A DNA stretch of 64,000 bases from JABMQB01 sp963677475 (lineage in GTDB: Bacteria; Bacteroidota; Bacteroidia; Bacteroidales; Prolixibacteraceae): assembly GCA_963677475.2 (NCBI GenBank), contig CAXXQD010000018.1, forward strand, positions 124,001-188,000, given 5' to 3'. Below are positions 50,578-60,283 of the stretch, piece by piece. Both the position numbers and the translations under genes were made by a program. Position 1 is the stretch's first letter; each line of letters opens with the position of its first letter. The notes under the pieces are model-generated. The model saw nothing but the letters and a program-made list of their open reading frames with translations, had not been told where the DNA came from and did no database searches.

Positions 50578-51297
50578 ATGAAAGAAAATATAGCATTCCA
50601 GCCTGTTAGCGGAACAAGAAATGGGAAAATACATATTACTCTGGATGATCAAAACGGACATGATATAATTGGGGATAACCACATTGCAACCTCTGTTGAA
50701 ACTCCATTAAGAGATGATGCTTTTGTTTTAAATGACGATGAAAAGGTTGGCTTAATCGAAGATAAGTTTAGGGATATTATGAATATCATGGGACTTGATT
50801 TACGAGACGATAGTTTGAACGGTACGCCACACAGGGTTGCCAAAATGTTTGTGAAAGAAATATTTAACGGGCTAAATCCTGAAAATAAACCTAAAATATC
50901 GTTGTTTGAAAATAAATTTAATTATGGTGAAATGCTGGTAGAAAAGAATATAAATATGAACTCTACCTGTGAGCATCATTTTTTACCAATTGTTGGGAAA
51001 GCCCATGTAGCCTATTTTTCGAACGGAAAGGTTATTGGATTGTCAAAAATAAACCGGATTGTTGACTATTTTGCCAGAAGGCCACAGGTGCAGGAACGAT
51101 TGACCATTCAAATAGCCAATGAACTTAAAACGATTCTTGAAACAGACGACGTTGCGGTTTTAATTGACGCCAAACACATGTGTGTTTCCTCCAGGGGAAT
51201 TCAGGATGAAAGCAGCAGTACTGTTACGGCAGAATACTCTGGGAAATTTAAGGATAAAAGCATTCGTGAAGAATTTTTAAAATATATTCAGTTATAG
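50578..51297 (+). CDS. folE: GTP cyclohydrolase I
   Basis: A 239-residue GTP cyclohydrolase I from the ATG at 50578 (an upstream in-frame ATG at 50506 adds 24 residues not typical of the family). It catalyses the first step of folate/pterin synthesis, GTP to dihydroneopterin triphosphate. The zinc ligands are in STCEHHFLP and AKHMCVSSRGI; the TPHRVAKMF and NRIVDYFARRPQVQERLT blocks are also in place. The extended N-terminus before DDEKVGLIEDKF is somewhat longer than in the E. coli enzyme. Confidence 0.95.
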   Translation: MKENIAFQPVSGTRNGKIHITLDDQNGHDIIGDNHIATSVETPLRDDAFVLNDDEKVGLIEDKFRDIMNIMGLDLRDDSLNGTPHRVAKMFVKEIFNGLNPENKPKISLFENKFNYGEMLVEKNINMNSTCEHHFLPIVGKAHVAYFSNGKVIGLSKINRIVDYFARRPQVQERLTIQIANELKTILETDDVAVLIDAKHMCVSSRGIQDESSSTVTAEYSGKFKDKSIREEFLKYIQL

Positions 51298-51353
51298 ACA
51301 GGTAGTTTTTTCATACGTTTGGTTTAGTTAGATTACAATTTCTGCTAAGCATA

Positions 51354-51382
51354 AAAGGACGATATTTTATCGTCTTTTTTTA
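51354..51382. terminator. Intrinsic terminator after folE
   Basis: GACGATA-TTT-TATCGTC hairpin with A's before and a run of T's after, between the convergent folE and histidine kinase genes; probably active in both directions. Confidence 0.8.
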
Positions 51383-51417
51383 TAGCAATTTTCGTTATCA
51401 TTTGTTCTGAAAATCAA

Positions 51418-52860
51418 TTAAATATAAAGTTTAGTGCGTTCTTTAACCGGTCGGTTAACTCCTTTGTTTTTTGAAGAATGTGGAACAAACACATGGAAAA
51501 CTGTACCTTTTCCCAAAGTGCTTTCGACCTCAATTCTACCGTTTATTTTTCTGATTAATTCGTTACAAATTGGGAGGCCTAAACCGGTTCCTTGTTCATT
51601 TTCGGTTCCAGGTTTGCTAATATTGCCATCGTATGAAAAAAGTGAAGGGATATCTTTTGGATCAATACCAATCCCGTTATCACCGATACTGATTTTTATT
51701 CCTTTGTTTTGCCCTTCAACGTTTATATGAATTTCCCCATTGGGATGGGTATATTTTATGGCATTGCTAAGGATATTCCGGCAAACAGTAATTAATATAT
51801 TCGGATCGGCAAAAACCGTTAAATTGTTTACAGAGGAATGGGTAATTTGTACATTTTTGTTTTTTGAAATGATCGAATAAATTTGGATGCATTCATTCAT
51901 GGTATCGTTGATATCAATTGTTGTTGGCTGCACCTGTATTTTTCCCATTTGCGACCTCGACCAGGCGAAAAGGTTGTTTATTAGAGTATAAACATTATTT
52001 GCACTTTCGTGAAGAAGGTGGATAATACGGACTTGTTCTTCCTTTGAATAGTTATTGATTTTTAATAAATCAATAAAACCAAGTATCGAATTAAAAGGCC
52101 CTCTCAAATCATGCGAGATAATTGAAAACAATTTGTCCTTTGAATTATTTAATTTCTGAAGCTCCTTTGATTGCAATTCAATTTGGATTTTTTGTGCTTT
52201 TAATTTGTTGAGTGATTTGCTTAGGTCAGTTAATATTAGGTTCACTTTCTCCGATTGTTGTTTTTCATTGGCTTCGTATATTTTATGTTTAACGTTTATT
52301 TCGTTGGTAAGAATTCCTACCATGGTTATGGCAAAAACAGGACAAGCTATAATAACCAGCACTTTGTCGTAATACATTGGCAGTACATCAAAAACGCTGC
52401 CCGGCACATATTGAAGCACTAGTAGGTTCAAAACTAAAAGCCCGAAAGTGATTAAAAAGTGTTTTGGGATGGATAACTCAAACAGGGCAGCAATTACCGG
52501 GAAAACAATGTATAAGATAATTAGTGGCGAATAATAGGAAATAATTGAGCTTTCAACCGGATAATAAATCCATAACGAATAAATAAAAACAGGGACAATA
52601 AAACTGTAAAGCAAAAACAAGCGCACCTGTTTTGTACTTAATCTCATAAGGTTTAAATATCCAAAAATATAGCCTAAAGCTATTATCCCATGAAAAACCG
52701 CAGCAAAATAGGCATTCATATTCAAACTGATGAAAATGAACAGTATGGCAATTGTTCCAAAAAGAATAAATAAACCATTAATGAGTTTAAATTCGCGCCT
52801 CTTGCCATAACCCCAATTTTTTGGAACCCTGCTGTAAAGTAATTTGTTAATTGCGTCCAT
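51418..52860 (-). CDS. Membrane-bound sensor histidine kinase
   Basis: A 480-residue histidine kinase with six predicted N-terminal membrane helices (about residues 28-205), a coiled linker (about 205-235) and the transmitter. The HisKA motif FSIISHDLRGPFNSILGF gives phospho-acceptor His at about 250. The N-box is NILSNAIKYTHPNG, G1 is DNGIGIDPKD and G2 is GTGLGLPICNEL. No periplasmic sensor domain or response regulator is encoded beside it, so it is an orphan kinase; the signal is probably sensed within the membrane part. Confidence 0.9.
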   Translation of the reverse strand: MDAINKLLYSRVPKNWGYGKRREFKLINGLFILFGTIAILFIFISLNMNAYFAAVFHGIIALGYIFGYLNLMRLSTKQVRLFLLYSFIVPVFIYSLWIYYPVESSIISYYSPLIILYIVFPVIAALFELSIPKHFLITFGLLVLNLLVLQYVPGSVFDVLPMYYDKVLVIIACPVFAITMVGILTNEINVKHKIYEANEKQQSEKVNLILTDLSKSLNKLKAQKIQIELQSKELQKLNNSKDKLFSIISHDLRGPFNSILGFIDLLKINNYSKEEQVRIIHLLHESANNVYTLINNLFAWSRSQMGKIQVQPTTIDINDTMNECIQIYSIISKNKNVQITHSSVNNLTVFADPNILITVCRNILSNAIKYTHPNGEIHINVEGQNKGIKISIGDNGIGIDPKDIPSLFSYDGNISKPGTENEQGTGLGLPICNELIRKINGRIEVESTLGKGTVFHVFVPHSSKNKGVNRPVKERTKLYI

Positions 52861-53124
52861 TCAATTACAATAATTTTACTTTTTGTTCCTACATTAAAGG
52901 AACTACTTAAATATGAAACAGATAGATTTTTTGGAAGGAAATTGAATTGCATAGCCAATGTACGATAAATTATTCAAGAACTGCAAATTTTGCGCAGGAT
53001 ATTTTTAGAGATCTGTCCCAAAAGGAATCAAACGTAGGTGATTAAATAATGGTGGGCAAGTTTTTATGTGTTCTCTCTATATTCAAATATTAATTTATTT
53101 TTACAGCTTAAAGTTGCTGAATAA

Positions 53125-54603
53125 ATGAATAACCGAACAAGTGGCATTTTAACACATATTACCTCATTGCCTGGAAGCGAAGGAATTGGAACATTGGGAA
53201 ACAATGCATTTTTATTTGTCGATTTTCTTGCTAATACAAATCAAAAAGTATGGCAAATTTTGCCATTGGGGCCGGTTGGCTATGGTGATTCCCCATATCA
53301 ATGTTATTCTGCTTTTGCTGGGAATGAAATGCTCATCGATTTATATAAGTTGCAAAAATATGGTTTCATCTCTTCTGAAGAACTAAGCAGTCCGCCTCGA
53401 TTTAAGAAGGACGAAGTGCTATTTGATTTGATTAAAACTTGGAAATTGCCCATTCTTAAACAAGCTTTTTTTACCTTCAAAAAAAATGGTCTTTTACTAA
53501 ATGAATACCAGGCTTTTCTCGAAAATAATTCATGGTGGCTACATGATTATGCCCTATTTATGGCGTGTAAGCAACAATTCAATGATCTTATATGGAATGA
53601 ATGGGAACATGGTTTAAAATTCAGGGATAAAAAAACCCTTGCCAAATACGCAAAAGAATTAAAGGAAGAAATCAACTTTCAGAAATTTATACAGTTCCTG
53701 TTTTTTAAACAATGGACCGAGCTTAAAGGATACGCAAATTCAAAAGGCATAAAAATAATTGGTGATGTGCCATTATATGTTTCTACCGACAGCGCCGATG
53801 TTTGGGCAAATCCATCACTTTTTCATTTAGAAGAAGAATTAAAACCAACACAGGTTGGGGGCGTACCTCCCGATTATTTTAGCGATGATGGGCAATTGTG
53901 GGGAAATCCTGTTTTTAATTGGGAGGAAATGAAAAAGCAAAACTACAGTTGGTGGTTGGCGCGGTTACATTTTAACCTGAATCTGTTTGACTTGGTTCGA
54001 ATAGATCATTTTCGTGGGCTTTCGTCTTATTGGTCGATCGATGCGAATGAAGAAACTGCTAAAAACGGGAGATGGGTCGAAGCTTATGGATACGGGCTCC
54101 TCCAAAAGCTTCAAGAACAGATTGGCTATTTACCGCTTATTGCTGAAGACCTTGGTGAAATTGACGACCATGTGAAAAACCTTCGGGACGATTTCGATTT
54201 GCCAGGAATGAAAGTCTTGCAATTTGGCTTTGCCTCTGATGAAACCAATGAACATCTGCCACATAATTATTCACATGCTTTTATTGCCTATACCGGAACG
54301 CACGATAACAATACTACAAAAGGGTGGTATTCTTCATTGACACCAAATGAAAAAAGTATTGTAAAAAAATATTATCAGATTGGAAGTCGCAAGATCGTTC
54401 AGGCACTTATCCGTTCCGTTTGGGCTTCAACTGCTCAAATGGCAATTATCCCTATGCAGGATTTGCTGGAGCTCAACGAAGAAGCAAGAATGAATGTTCC
54501 TGGTACTGCAAGCGGGAATTGGGCTTGGAGGTTTCAATGGAAACAGCTGAAACAAAAACATGCCTTGTTTCTGAAAAATATTACTAAAATATACAACAGG
54601 TAA
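53125..54603 (+). CDS. malQ: 4-alpha-glucanotransferase (amylomaltase)
   Basis: A 492-residue GH77 amylomaltase transferring alpha-1,4-glucan segments in starch, glycogen or maltodextrin metabolism. Family landmarks: SGILTHITSLPGSEGIGTLG at the start, WQILPLGPVGYGDSPYQCYSAFAGN, IKIIGDVPLYVSTDSADVW, the nucleophile region LFDLVRIDHFRGLSSYW (Asp), LIAEDLGEID (acid/base Glu) and YTGTHDNNT. The length matches the bacterial plant-like (MalQ) type. It is encoded alone and is followed by repeat-rich DNA. Confidence 0.95.
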   Translation: MNNRTSGILTHITSLPGSEGIGTLGNNAFLFVDFLANTNQKVWQILPLGPVGYGDSPYQCYSAFAGNEMLIDLYKLQKYGFISSEELSSPPRFKKDEVLFDLIKTWKLPILKQAFFTFKKNGLLLNEYQAFLENNSWWLHDYALFMACKQQFNDLIWNEWEHGLKFRDKKTLAKYAKELKEEINFQKFIQFLFFKQWTELKGYANSKGIKIIGDVPLYVSTDSADVWANPSLFHLEEELKPTQVGGVPPDYFSDDGQLWGNPVFNWEEMKKQNYSWWLARLHFNLNLFDLVRIDHFRGLSSYWSIDANEETAKNGRWVEAYGYGLLQKLQEQIGYLPLIAEDLGEIDDHVKNLRDDFDLPGMKVLQFGFASDETNEHLPHNYSHAFIAYTGTHDNNTTKGWYSSLTPNEKSIVKKYYQIGSRKIVQALIRSVWASTAQMAIIPMQDLLELNEEARMNVPGTASGNWAWRFQWKQLKQKHALFLKNITKIYNR

Positions 54604-54934
54604 GAAAAGTTTCTAGCTCCTAGCTTCAAGCCGCAAGTCAGTCTGATTTCGAGCCTTGAGTTCCGAGTCCCGAGCCTCAAGTAGCAAGTAGTAAGAAGCA
54701 ACTAAAAGCAAAAACTTGAGCAAATAATTTGTATTCCCTGTTAATTCGAACGCAGTGAGAAATCTTTTTTGAGTCTTGAGTCACGAGTCACGAGAAACAA
54801 GTAAATGACTTATCTTGAGGCTTTCGGCTAAAAGCTAGAGCAATTACTATATATTCCCTGTCATTTAGAACGTTGTGAGAAATCCCTTTCAAATATGCAG
54901 CATCAAGTTTGGAATATTTCCAAATTTCCAAATT
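54604..54934. repeat. Repeat-rich intergenic region
   Basis: About 330 bp between malQ and the esterase gene. It holds degenerate runs such as TTCCGAGTCCCGAGCC and GAGTCACGAGTCACGAG, plus two diverged copies (54739-54765 and 54859-54885, 120 bp apart) of the 27-bp repeat also found at 1703-1729. No gene is supported. The G/A-C phrase repeats resemble those flanking the four-helix-bundle/IS3 insertion in the TCA row. Confidence 0.7.
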
Positions 54935-55738
54935 TTACCAATATTCTGTAATGGCTTTCAGGAATAATTTGGGCTGTTCGGCGTGCAACCAATGCCCCGC
55001 ATCAGGAATTGTAACAATGTTGGCATCCGGGTAAATTTCTTTGATCAACGCAAAATCCTCTTCCTGAATGTAATTTGAATTAGCCCCTTTTATGAATTTT
55101 ACAGGATAGTTGGTAATAGGAATAACTTCTGATAACCAGTGTTTATTTACCCCTCCAACAATTTCATCCAGATAATTGTACAGAGCTTCCGGATTTAAGC
55201 GCCATTTAAACAGTTTCGAAGATTTATCCTTTGCTACATTTTTAAGAAGGAACTGCGTAATACGGCTATCATCAATTTTTTCAGCTAAGTAGTTTAGAAT
55301 ATCTTCCCGCGATTCCATTTGTGTAAAGTCAATTTCAATCATTGCCAAAAGGATATTCCGATGAAGGAAATATTGGCTGTTTTCATTTAATAGCAGGTAA
55401 TCTTTTGGTGCTATATCTGCGATAATTAGCCGCTCAATTTTTTCAGGGTAATCTGAAGCAAAGTTCATCGCGACTTTGCCCCCCATGCTATGTCCGAGCA
55501 GTACTGCTTTTTCAATTTTATGTTGGTACATAAACTCGGCAAGGTCTTGTTTCATGCATTCATACGAATGTTCGTCATGATGGGGTGATTGCCCGTGGTT
55601 TCGCTGGTCGAGCATATATACGGTGTGTTTCTTGCCCAACTTTTTACCAATTGTCAGCCAGTTATCCGATGCTCCGTATAGGCCATGAACGATGATAAAT
55701 GGATCTCCGTTTCCTGTTTTCCGGTAAAACAATTCCAT
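54935..55738 (-). CDS. Alpha/beta fold hydrolase (YbfF-like esterase)
   Basis: A 267-residue alpha/beta hydrolase. The oxyanion HGLYGASDNW precedes the nucleophile elbow LLGHSMGGKVAM (Ser about residue 95, G-x-S-x-G), and the catalytic His is in IPDAGHWLHAEQP near the C-terminus. Sequence type and length resemble the E. coli YbfF group of esterases. The gene lies 1 bp downstream of pdxJ, so the two are transcribed together; no functional link is known. Confidence 0.9.
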   Translation of the reverse strand: MELFYRKTGNGDPFIIVHGLYGASDNWLTIGKKLGKKHTVYMLDQRNHGQSPHHDEHSYECMKQDLAEFMYQHKIEKAVLLGHSMGGKVAMNFASDYPEKIERLIIADIAPKDYLLLNENSQYFLHRNILLAMIEIDFTQMESREDILNYLAEKIDDSRITQFLLKNVAKDKSSKLFKWRLNPEALYNYLDEIVGGVNKHWLSEVIPITNYPVKFIKGANSNYIQEEDFALIKEIYPDANIVTIPDAGHWLHAEQPKLFLKAITEYW

Positions 55739-55739
55739 A

Positions 55740-56453
55740 TTATTTTAAGCAGTCAAGGTATTTCTGAATTGTAGTTTCAAGTCCCATATATAAAGCATCG
55801 GCAATTAAAGCATGACCGATGGATACTTCCAGCAAATTGGGGATGTGCAAATGCATGTAACGAAGGTTTTCAAGGCTGAGGTCGTGCCCGGCATTTACGC
55901 CAATTCCATGTAATTCTGCTTGCTTTGCAGCATCAACAAAGTCTTTTATTGCTTTTTCAGGGCTTTCCGGATAAAACTTTGCATAGGGTTCGGTATATAA
56001 TTCAATTCGGTCAGTTCCAACTTCTTTTGCCCCATCCACCATTTTCAAGTCCGGATCGACAAATATGGATGTACGGATACTGTTTTCTTGCAATCGCGAA
56101 ATCACATCTATCAGAAAACTTTTGTTCTTCAGGGTGTCCCAACCATGGTCACTGGTTAGTTGCCCTGGCAGGTCGGGAACCAGTGTAACCTGGTCGGCTT
56201 CAACCTTAATAACCATTTGCAGGAAATCCTCGCTTGGATAGCCTTCAATATTTAATTCTGTGTTAATCAAGGGTTTTAAATTAAACACATCTTGCCTGGT
56301 AATATGTCTTTCATCGGGTCTTGGGTGAATTGTAATTCCCTGAGCACCAAATTCTTGGCATTTAATTGCAGCTTCAGTAACGCTTGGGTGAATTCCTCCC
56401 CTTGAGTTTCTTAATGTTGCAATTTTATTTATATTTACACTTAATCTGGTCAT
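55740..56453 (-). CDS. pdxJ: Pyridoxine 5'-phosphate synthase
   Basis: A 237-residue PdxJ forming pyridoxine 5'-phosphate from 3-amino-2-oxopropyl phosphate and 1-deoxyxylulose 5-phosphate in the DXP-dependent vitamin B6 pathway. Features: LSVNINKIATLRNSRGG at the start, GITIHPRPDERHI, LNIEGYPSEDF, VTLVPDLPGQLTSDHGWD and HGIGVNAGHDLSLENL, SIGHALIADALYMGL near the end. It is divergent from the CBS-domain gene, the usual arrangement in this phylum. Confidence 0.96.
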   Translation of the reverse strand: MTRLSVNINKIATLRNSRGGIHPSVTEAAIKCQEFGAQGITIHPRPDERHITRQDVFNLKPLINTELNIEGYPSEDFLQMVIKVEADQVTLVPDLPGQLTSDHGWDTLKNKSFLIDVISRLQENSIRTSIFVDPDLKMVDGAKEVGTDRIELYTEPYAKFYPESPEKAIKDFVDAAKQAELHGIGVNAGHDLSLENLRYMHLHIPNLLEVSIGHALIADALYMGLETTIQKYLDCLK

Positions 56454-56519
56454 TGTAAAACAATTTAGTGGTGCAAGTTACAACTAAGAAATGAACTGGT
56501 AAAATTTAGACAAGAAGTT

Positions 56520-57185
56520 TTGATCGCCAAAAACCTTATATCGGACGTGGTGCCTGCCTTGCGGAAAAATGATAAAGGGCAAAAAGCACTGAACTGGATG
56601 GATGTTTTCAGGGTATCGCATTTGCCGCTTGTTGATGAAAGCAGGTATGTTGGAATTATTTCCGATAAGATGATTTATGATTTGGATTTGGCAGATGTGG
56701 TATTATTCGATCAGGACCTGAATTTAACTACACCTCACGTTCATTTTTCGCAACATATTTTTGAGGTTGCCTCTATCATGTATAAATTAAAACTGAGTGT
56801 GGTTCCTGTTTTGGACGAAGAGCATGCATTTTTGGGTGTTATCACACTTTATGACCTTGCCCGGCGCTTTTCTAATTTGTATTCTGTACATGAGCCGGGA
56901 GGTGTTATTTTATTGGAAATGAATATCCACAATTATTCAATGGCAAAAATTGCACAGATTGTTGAAAGCAACAATGTGAAAATACTAAGTTCATTTATTA
57001 ATAGGATTCCAGGAACAAAAAATTTGCAGGTAACCATTAAGCTAAATTCGATTGATTTATCCGCTGTTCAGCAGACTTTAATCAGGTATGATTATAATAT
57101 AAAAGCAGTTTATATGGATGATTCGACCCTCGATGATTTATACGACGACAGGTTTGAACAATTTATGAAATACATGAATTTTTAA
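56520..57185 (+). CDS. CBS domain protein
   Basis: A 221-residue protein with two CBS domains (about residues 1-58 and 70-125) and a C-terminal ACT-like region (about 140-200, MAKIAQIVESNNVKILSSF). It begins at a TTG; the protein reads MIAKNLISDVVPALRKNDKG, the usual start of this family, and no better in-frame ATG lies upstream. CBS domains bind adenosyl nucleotides. It lies 9 bp before nadK and is probably co-transcribed, which suggests nucleotide sensing linked to NADP supply, though that is inference. Confidence 0.85.
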   Translation: MIAKNLISDVVPALRKNDKGQKALNWMDVFRVSHLPLVDESRYVGIISDKMIYDLDLADVVLFDQDLNLTTPHVHFSQHIFEVASIMYKLKLSVVPVLDEEHAFLGVITLYDLARRFSNLYSVHEPGGVILLEMNIHNYSMAKIAQIVESNNVKILSSFINRIPGTKNLQVTIKLNSIDLSAVQQTLIRYDYNIKAVYMDDSTLDDLYDDRFEQFMKYMNF

Positions 57186-57194
57186 ATAAATATT

Positions 57195-58079
57195 ATGAAG
57201 GTTGCTGTTTTTGGAAATTCTGTTGATTCAGGTTTTAAGCCAGTCCTGGATAAGTTTTTTCGTTTTTTTAAGCAGAACAATATCGAAATCCAGTTGTATA
57301 AACCTTTTTATAATCATTTAATCAATAACCTGGATTTCACACCATTTTACACTACTTTTTTTCATTCCCATACCGATTTTGACCTTACCAATTCTTTTAT
57401 TTTCAGTATTGGCGGAGATGGTACCTTTTTACAAACCCTTCAATGCATACAGCATTACGATATACCGATGGTTGGATTAAACAGCGGAAGGCTTGGTTTT
57501 TTGGCTGATATTGCCGAAGACGAAGTTGAAGATGCCCTGGCTGCCATTTTTAATGGACAGTTTGATATAATTGAGCGATCGTTAATTGATGTAAAACTGG
57601 AGGGTGAAACTGCACAGCTTGATTTCAATTACGCTTTGAATGAAATGACTGTCCTAAAAACCGACTCGTCTTCGATGATCAATATTAAAGCATATCTTGA
57701 TGGTGAATTCCTGAATAATTATTGGGCCGATGGTTTGATAATTGCAACGCCCACCGGATCGACAGCCTATTCATTAAGTGTTGGCGGACCCGTGCTAACA
57801 CCCGATGCCATGAATTTTGTAATTACACCAATTGCTCCGCATAACCTCACAGTAAGACCTTTGGTTGTGCCAGATACACAGGAAGTAGTGTTAAAAGTAT
57901 CGGGGAGGGGAAGCCACTTTTTAACGTCCCTCGATTCAAATTCTACTAGTGTCGAAATCAGCACGATTATTAGGGTGAAAAAAGCGGATTTCAAATTAAA
58001 AACATTGTCCCTAAAAGGGCATTCATTTCTAAGCACTCTTCGCAACAAACTCATGTGGGGCGCGGATAAGAGGAACTAA
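57195..58079 (+). CDS. nadK: NAD kinase
   Basis: A 294-residue NAD kinase phosphorylating NAD+ to NADP+. The GGDGTFLQTLQ motif (about residue 75), GLNSGRLGFLADI and the NE-TV/DGLIIATPTGSTAYSLSVGGP block are unmistakable. Placed with pdxJ, uppS and bamA in the order typical of Bacteroidota. Confidence 0.95.
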   Translation: MKVAVFGNSVDSGFKPVLDKFFRFFKQNNIEIQLYKPFYNHLINNLDFTPFYTTFFHSHTDFDLTNSFIFSIGGDGTFLQTLQCIQHYDIPMVGLNSGRLGFLADIAEDEVEDALAAIFNGQFDIIERSLIDVKLEGETAQLDFNYALNEMTVLKTDSSSMINIKAYLDGEFLNNYWADGLIIATPTGSTAYSLSVGGPVLTPDAMNFVITPIAPHNLTVRPLVVPDTQEVVLKVSGRGSHFLTSLDSNSTSVEISTIIRVKKADFKLKTLSLKGHSFLSTLRNKLMWGADKRN

Positions 58080-58386
58080 AAAACTTATTAGGCTTAACAA
58101 TTTTTAATCTTTGTTTGGGTTTTATAATAACTATCAGGTATGTTATTTTTAGAATTATATTACTTTTGTAGCTCTTGAAAGCTGTTATGTTGACAAGTAT
58201 TAAGACCTATGTTCATTGATTATTAGAGCTTTATGTAGAGTTTTGTGAGGTGGGGGAAGCAAAAAATTAACACTTAAATTGCCCCTTTTTTTATTAATTC
58301 TTCATGAGGTTTTTAGCTTAAAAGTAATTTATTTTAAAGTAGCGTTTTAATGCCTGAGACTAAAGTTTGTAAAACAAATAATAGCA
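58080..58386. other. Intergenic region upstream of the DUF6089 gene
   Basis: About 305 bp without a supported gene. TACTTTTG at 58161-58168 fits the -7 consensus TAnnTTTG, but no TTG is at the usual distance. It is the likely promoter region for the envelope genes downstream. Confidence 0.4.
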
Positions 58387-59154
58387 TTGATGAAAAAGTT
58401 ATTGATTATTGTAGCAGTTTTTTTATCGTTTTCAGGATTTGCTCAAAAAACAGCAGATATTGGGATTTGGATTGGGGCATCGTCTTATTGGGGGGATATG
58501 ACCACAGTTAATTATGGTGAATCGATAAACCCAGTGTTTGGTGCGTTTTTTAGGTATAATTTTAACAAAAGGGTAGCACTCAGAACAAGCTTTTTAAGTG
58601 GAAAAGTAGGTGCAGTTGGCGATATTGAAAATACACCATGGATGTTTGAAAAATCAGTACAAGACATGAGTATGATGATAGAAATTAACTATTTAAATTA
58701 TATTCTAGGGGCAAAAAACACGCCTTTTACACCTTATATTATGGCTGGATTGGGTTTTACCGGATATGACTACAGTATCACGGAAGATTTATATAATAAC
58801 ATTATAAACGTAAATCCAAATACCCTGGTTGAAAATGTTAATGCAGATGATCCCGCTTTTGAAATGTCTATTCCATTTGGGATGGGAATTAAATATACTT
58901 TTGGAAAAAAATTGGGAGTTGGGCTCGAAGTCCAGTTTCGAAAACTAATGGACGACAGATTGGATGACCTGGATGATCCTTTTGCGTATGGAGTATCTGT
59001 ACCTGCAACTGATGGAGGGGACCCAGTGATAACAGAATATAGATATGCTGATAAGTGGCATAACAACGATTATGTACCTTTTGTAGGTATCAACTTAACC
59101 TATTCCATTAACCTTACAAACCAGGTATGTCCTGTTTACGATAGTAAAAAATAA
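58387..59154 (+). CDS. DUF6089 family outer membrane beta-barrel protein
   Basis: A 255-residue exported protein with a signal peptide ending FSGFAQ. Beta-rich throughout, with Gly/Tyr-rich strands (DIGIWIGASSYWGDM, NPVFGAFFRYNFNKRVALR, PYIMAGLGFTGYDY, PFGMGIKYTFGKKLGVGLEVQFRKL), it fits the DUF6089 family that sits before uppS/bamA in Bacteroidota. It is probably a small outer-membrane barrel linked to envelope assembly; function unproven. Confidence 0.85.
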   Translation: MMKKLLIIVAVFLSFSGFAQKTADIGIWIGASSYWGDMTTVNYGESINPVFGAFFRYNFNKRVALRTSFLSGKVGAVGDIENTPWMFEKSVQDMSMMIEINYLNYILGAKNTPFTPYIMAGLGFTGYDYSITEDLYNNIINVNPNTLVENVNADDPAFEMSIPFGMGIKYTFGKKLGVGLEVQFRKLMDDRLDDLDDPFAYGVSVPATDGGDPVITEYRYADKWHNNDYVPFVGINLTYSINLTNQVCPVYDSKK

Positions 59155-59159
59155 GCCGA

Positions 59160-59906
59160 GTGTCGATAAAAGATAAACTAAATAAAAACCAGATACCTGA
59201 ACATATTGCCATTATCATGGATGGTAATGGGCGATGGGCTTCAAAGCACGGAAAAGCCAGGGTTTACGGGCATGAACATGGCGTTCAGTCAGTGCGGTCG
59301 GTGGTGGAAGGTGCCGGCGAAGTTGGGGTTAAGCATTTAACTTTGTATGCCTTTTCGACCGAGAACTGGGCACGCCCAAAAGACGAAGTAAATGCGTTGA
59401 TGGCTTTGCTTGTGCATGCAATTGAACAGGAGAGCGAAGACCTGGACAAGAATAACGTAAAATTGGGCGTAATTGGCGATACCAATCAATTTCCGGAAGA
59501 TGTTCGGGCAAAATTGTTTAGGTGCATCGAAAAATTAGAATCAAACACAGGGTTGAACCTTATTTTAGCATTAAGTTATAGCTCAAAATGGGAAATAACA
59601 GAAGCTGTTCGTAGCATTGCTGTTGATGTTAAAGAAGGGATAATCCAACCTGAAAATATAAATAAAGAATTATTTGATACTTACTTGTCAACCAAAGGAA
59701 TTCCCGATCCGGAATTGTTAATCAGAACGAGCGGCGAATGCAGGATAAGCAATTTCTTGCTTTGGCAGATTGCTTATTCCGAATTATGTTTTGTGGATAA
59801 ATTATGGCCCGAATTCAGGAAAGAAGACCTGTTTGAAGCAATCCTTAATTTTCAGGGAAGAGAAAGAAGATTTGGTAAAACAAGTGAACAAATAGAGGCA
59901 AATTAA
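59160..59906 (+). CDS. uppS: Isoprenyl transferase (undecaprenyl diphosphate synthase)
   Basis: A 248-residue cis-prenyltransferase that makes undecaprenyl diphosphate, the lipid carrier for cell-wall and surface glycans. Motifs: HIAIIMDGNGRWA (catalytic Asp), YGHEHGVQSVR, LTLYAFSTENWARP, and SGECRISNFLLWQIAYSELCF. The start is a GTG, chosen because MSIKDKLNKNQIPEH precedes the motif in the usual way. It lies 5 bp after the DUF6089 gene and just before bamA. Confidence 0.95.
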   Translation: MSIKDKLNKNQIPEHIAIIMDGNGRWASKHGKARVYGHEHGVQSVRSVVEGAGEVGVKHLTLYAFSTENWARPKDEVNALMALLVHAIEQESEDLDKNNVKLGVIGDTNQFPEDVRAKLFRCIEKLESNTGLNLILALSYSSKWEITEAVRSIAVDVKEGIIQPENINKELFDTYLSTKGIPDPELLIRTSGECRISNFLLWQIAYSELCFVDKLWPEFRKEDLFEAILNFQGRERRFGKTSEQIEAN

Positions 59907-60283
59907 TTTGAAAAGGATGCGGAAAACAATTATACTTTTGTTTTGTTTGGCGATTACAGTTATTGGTGCAGTAGGACAGGATACGGAAAACACTAATTTT
60001 TTCAATCTACTACGATAGTCCAAAAACATATACTATTGCAGATGTTACAATCACCGGAATTAAATACCTGGATAAAGAAGTCCTGGTTCAATTATCAGGA
60101 TTAAAAAAAGGGGAAGATATAGTAGTTCCCGGAGAGAAAATAACCAATGCCATTAAAAAATTATGGGGACAGGGTTTATTTTCTGATGTAGCTATTTCTG
60201 CAAGTCGGATTGAAGGTAACCAAATCTGGATCGAAATTTATTTACAGGAACGTCCGCGTCTGTCTGCAGCTAATTTCTTTGGA

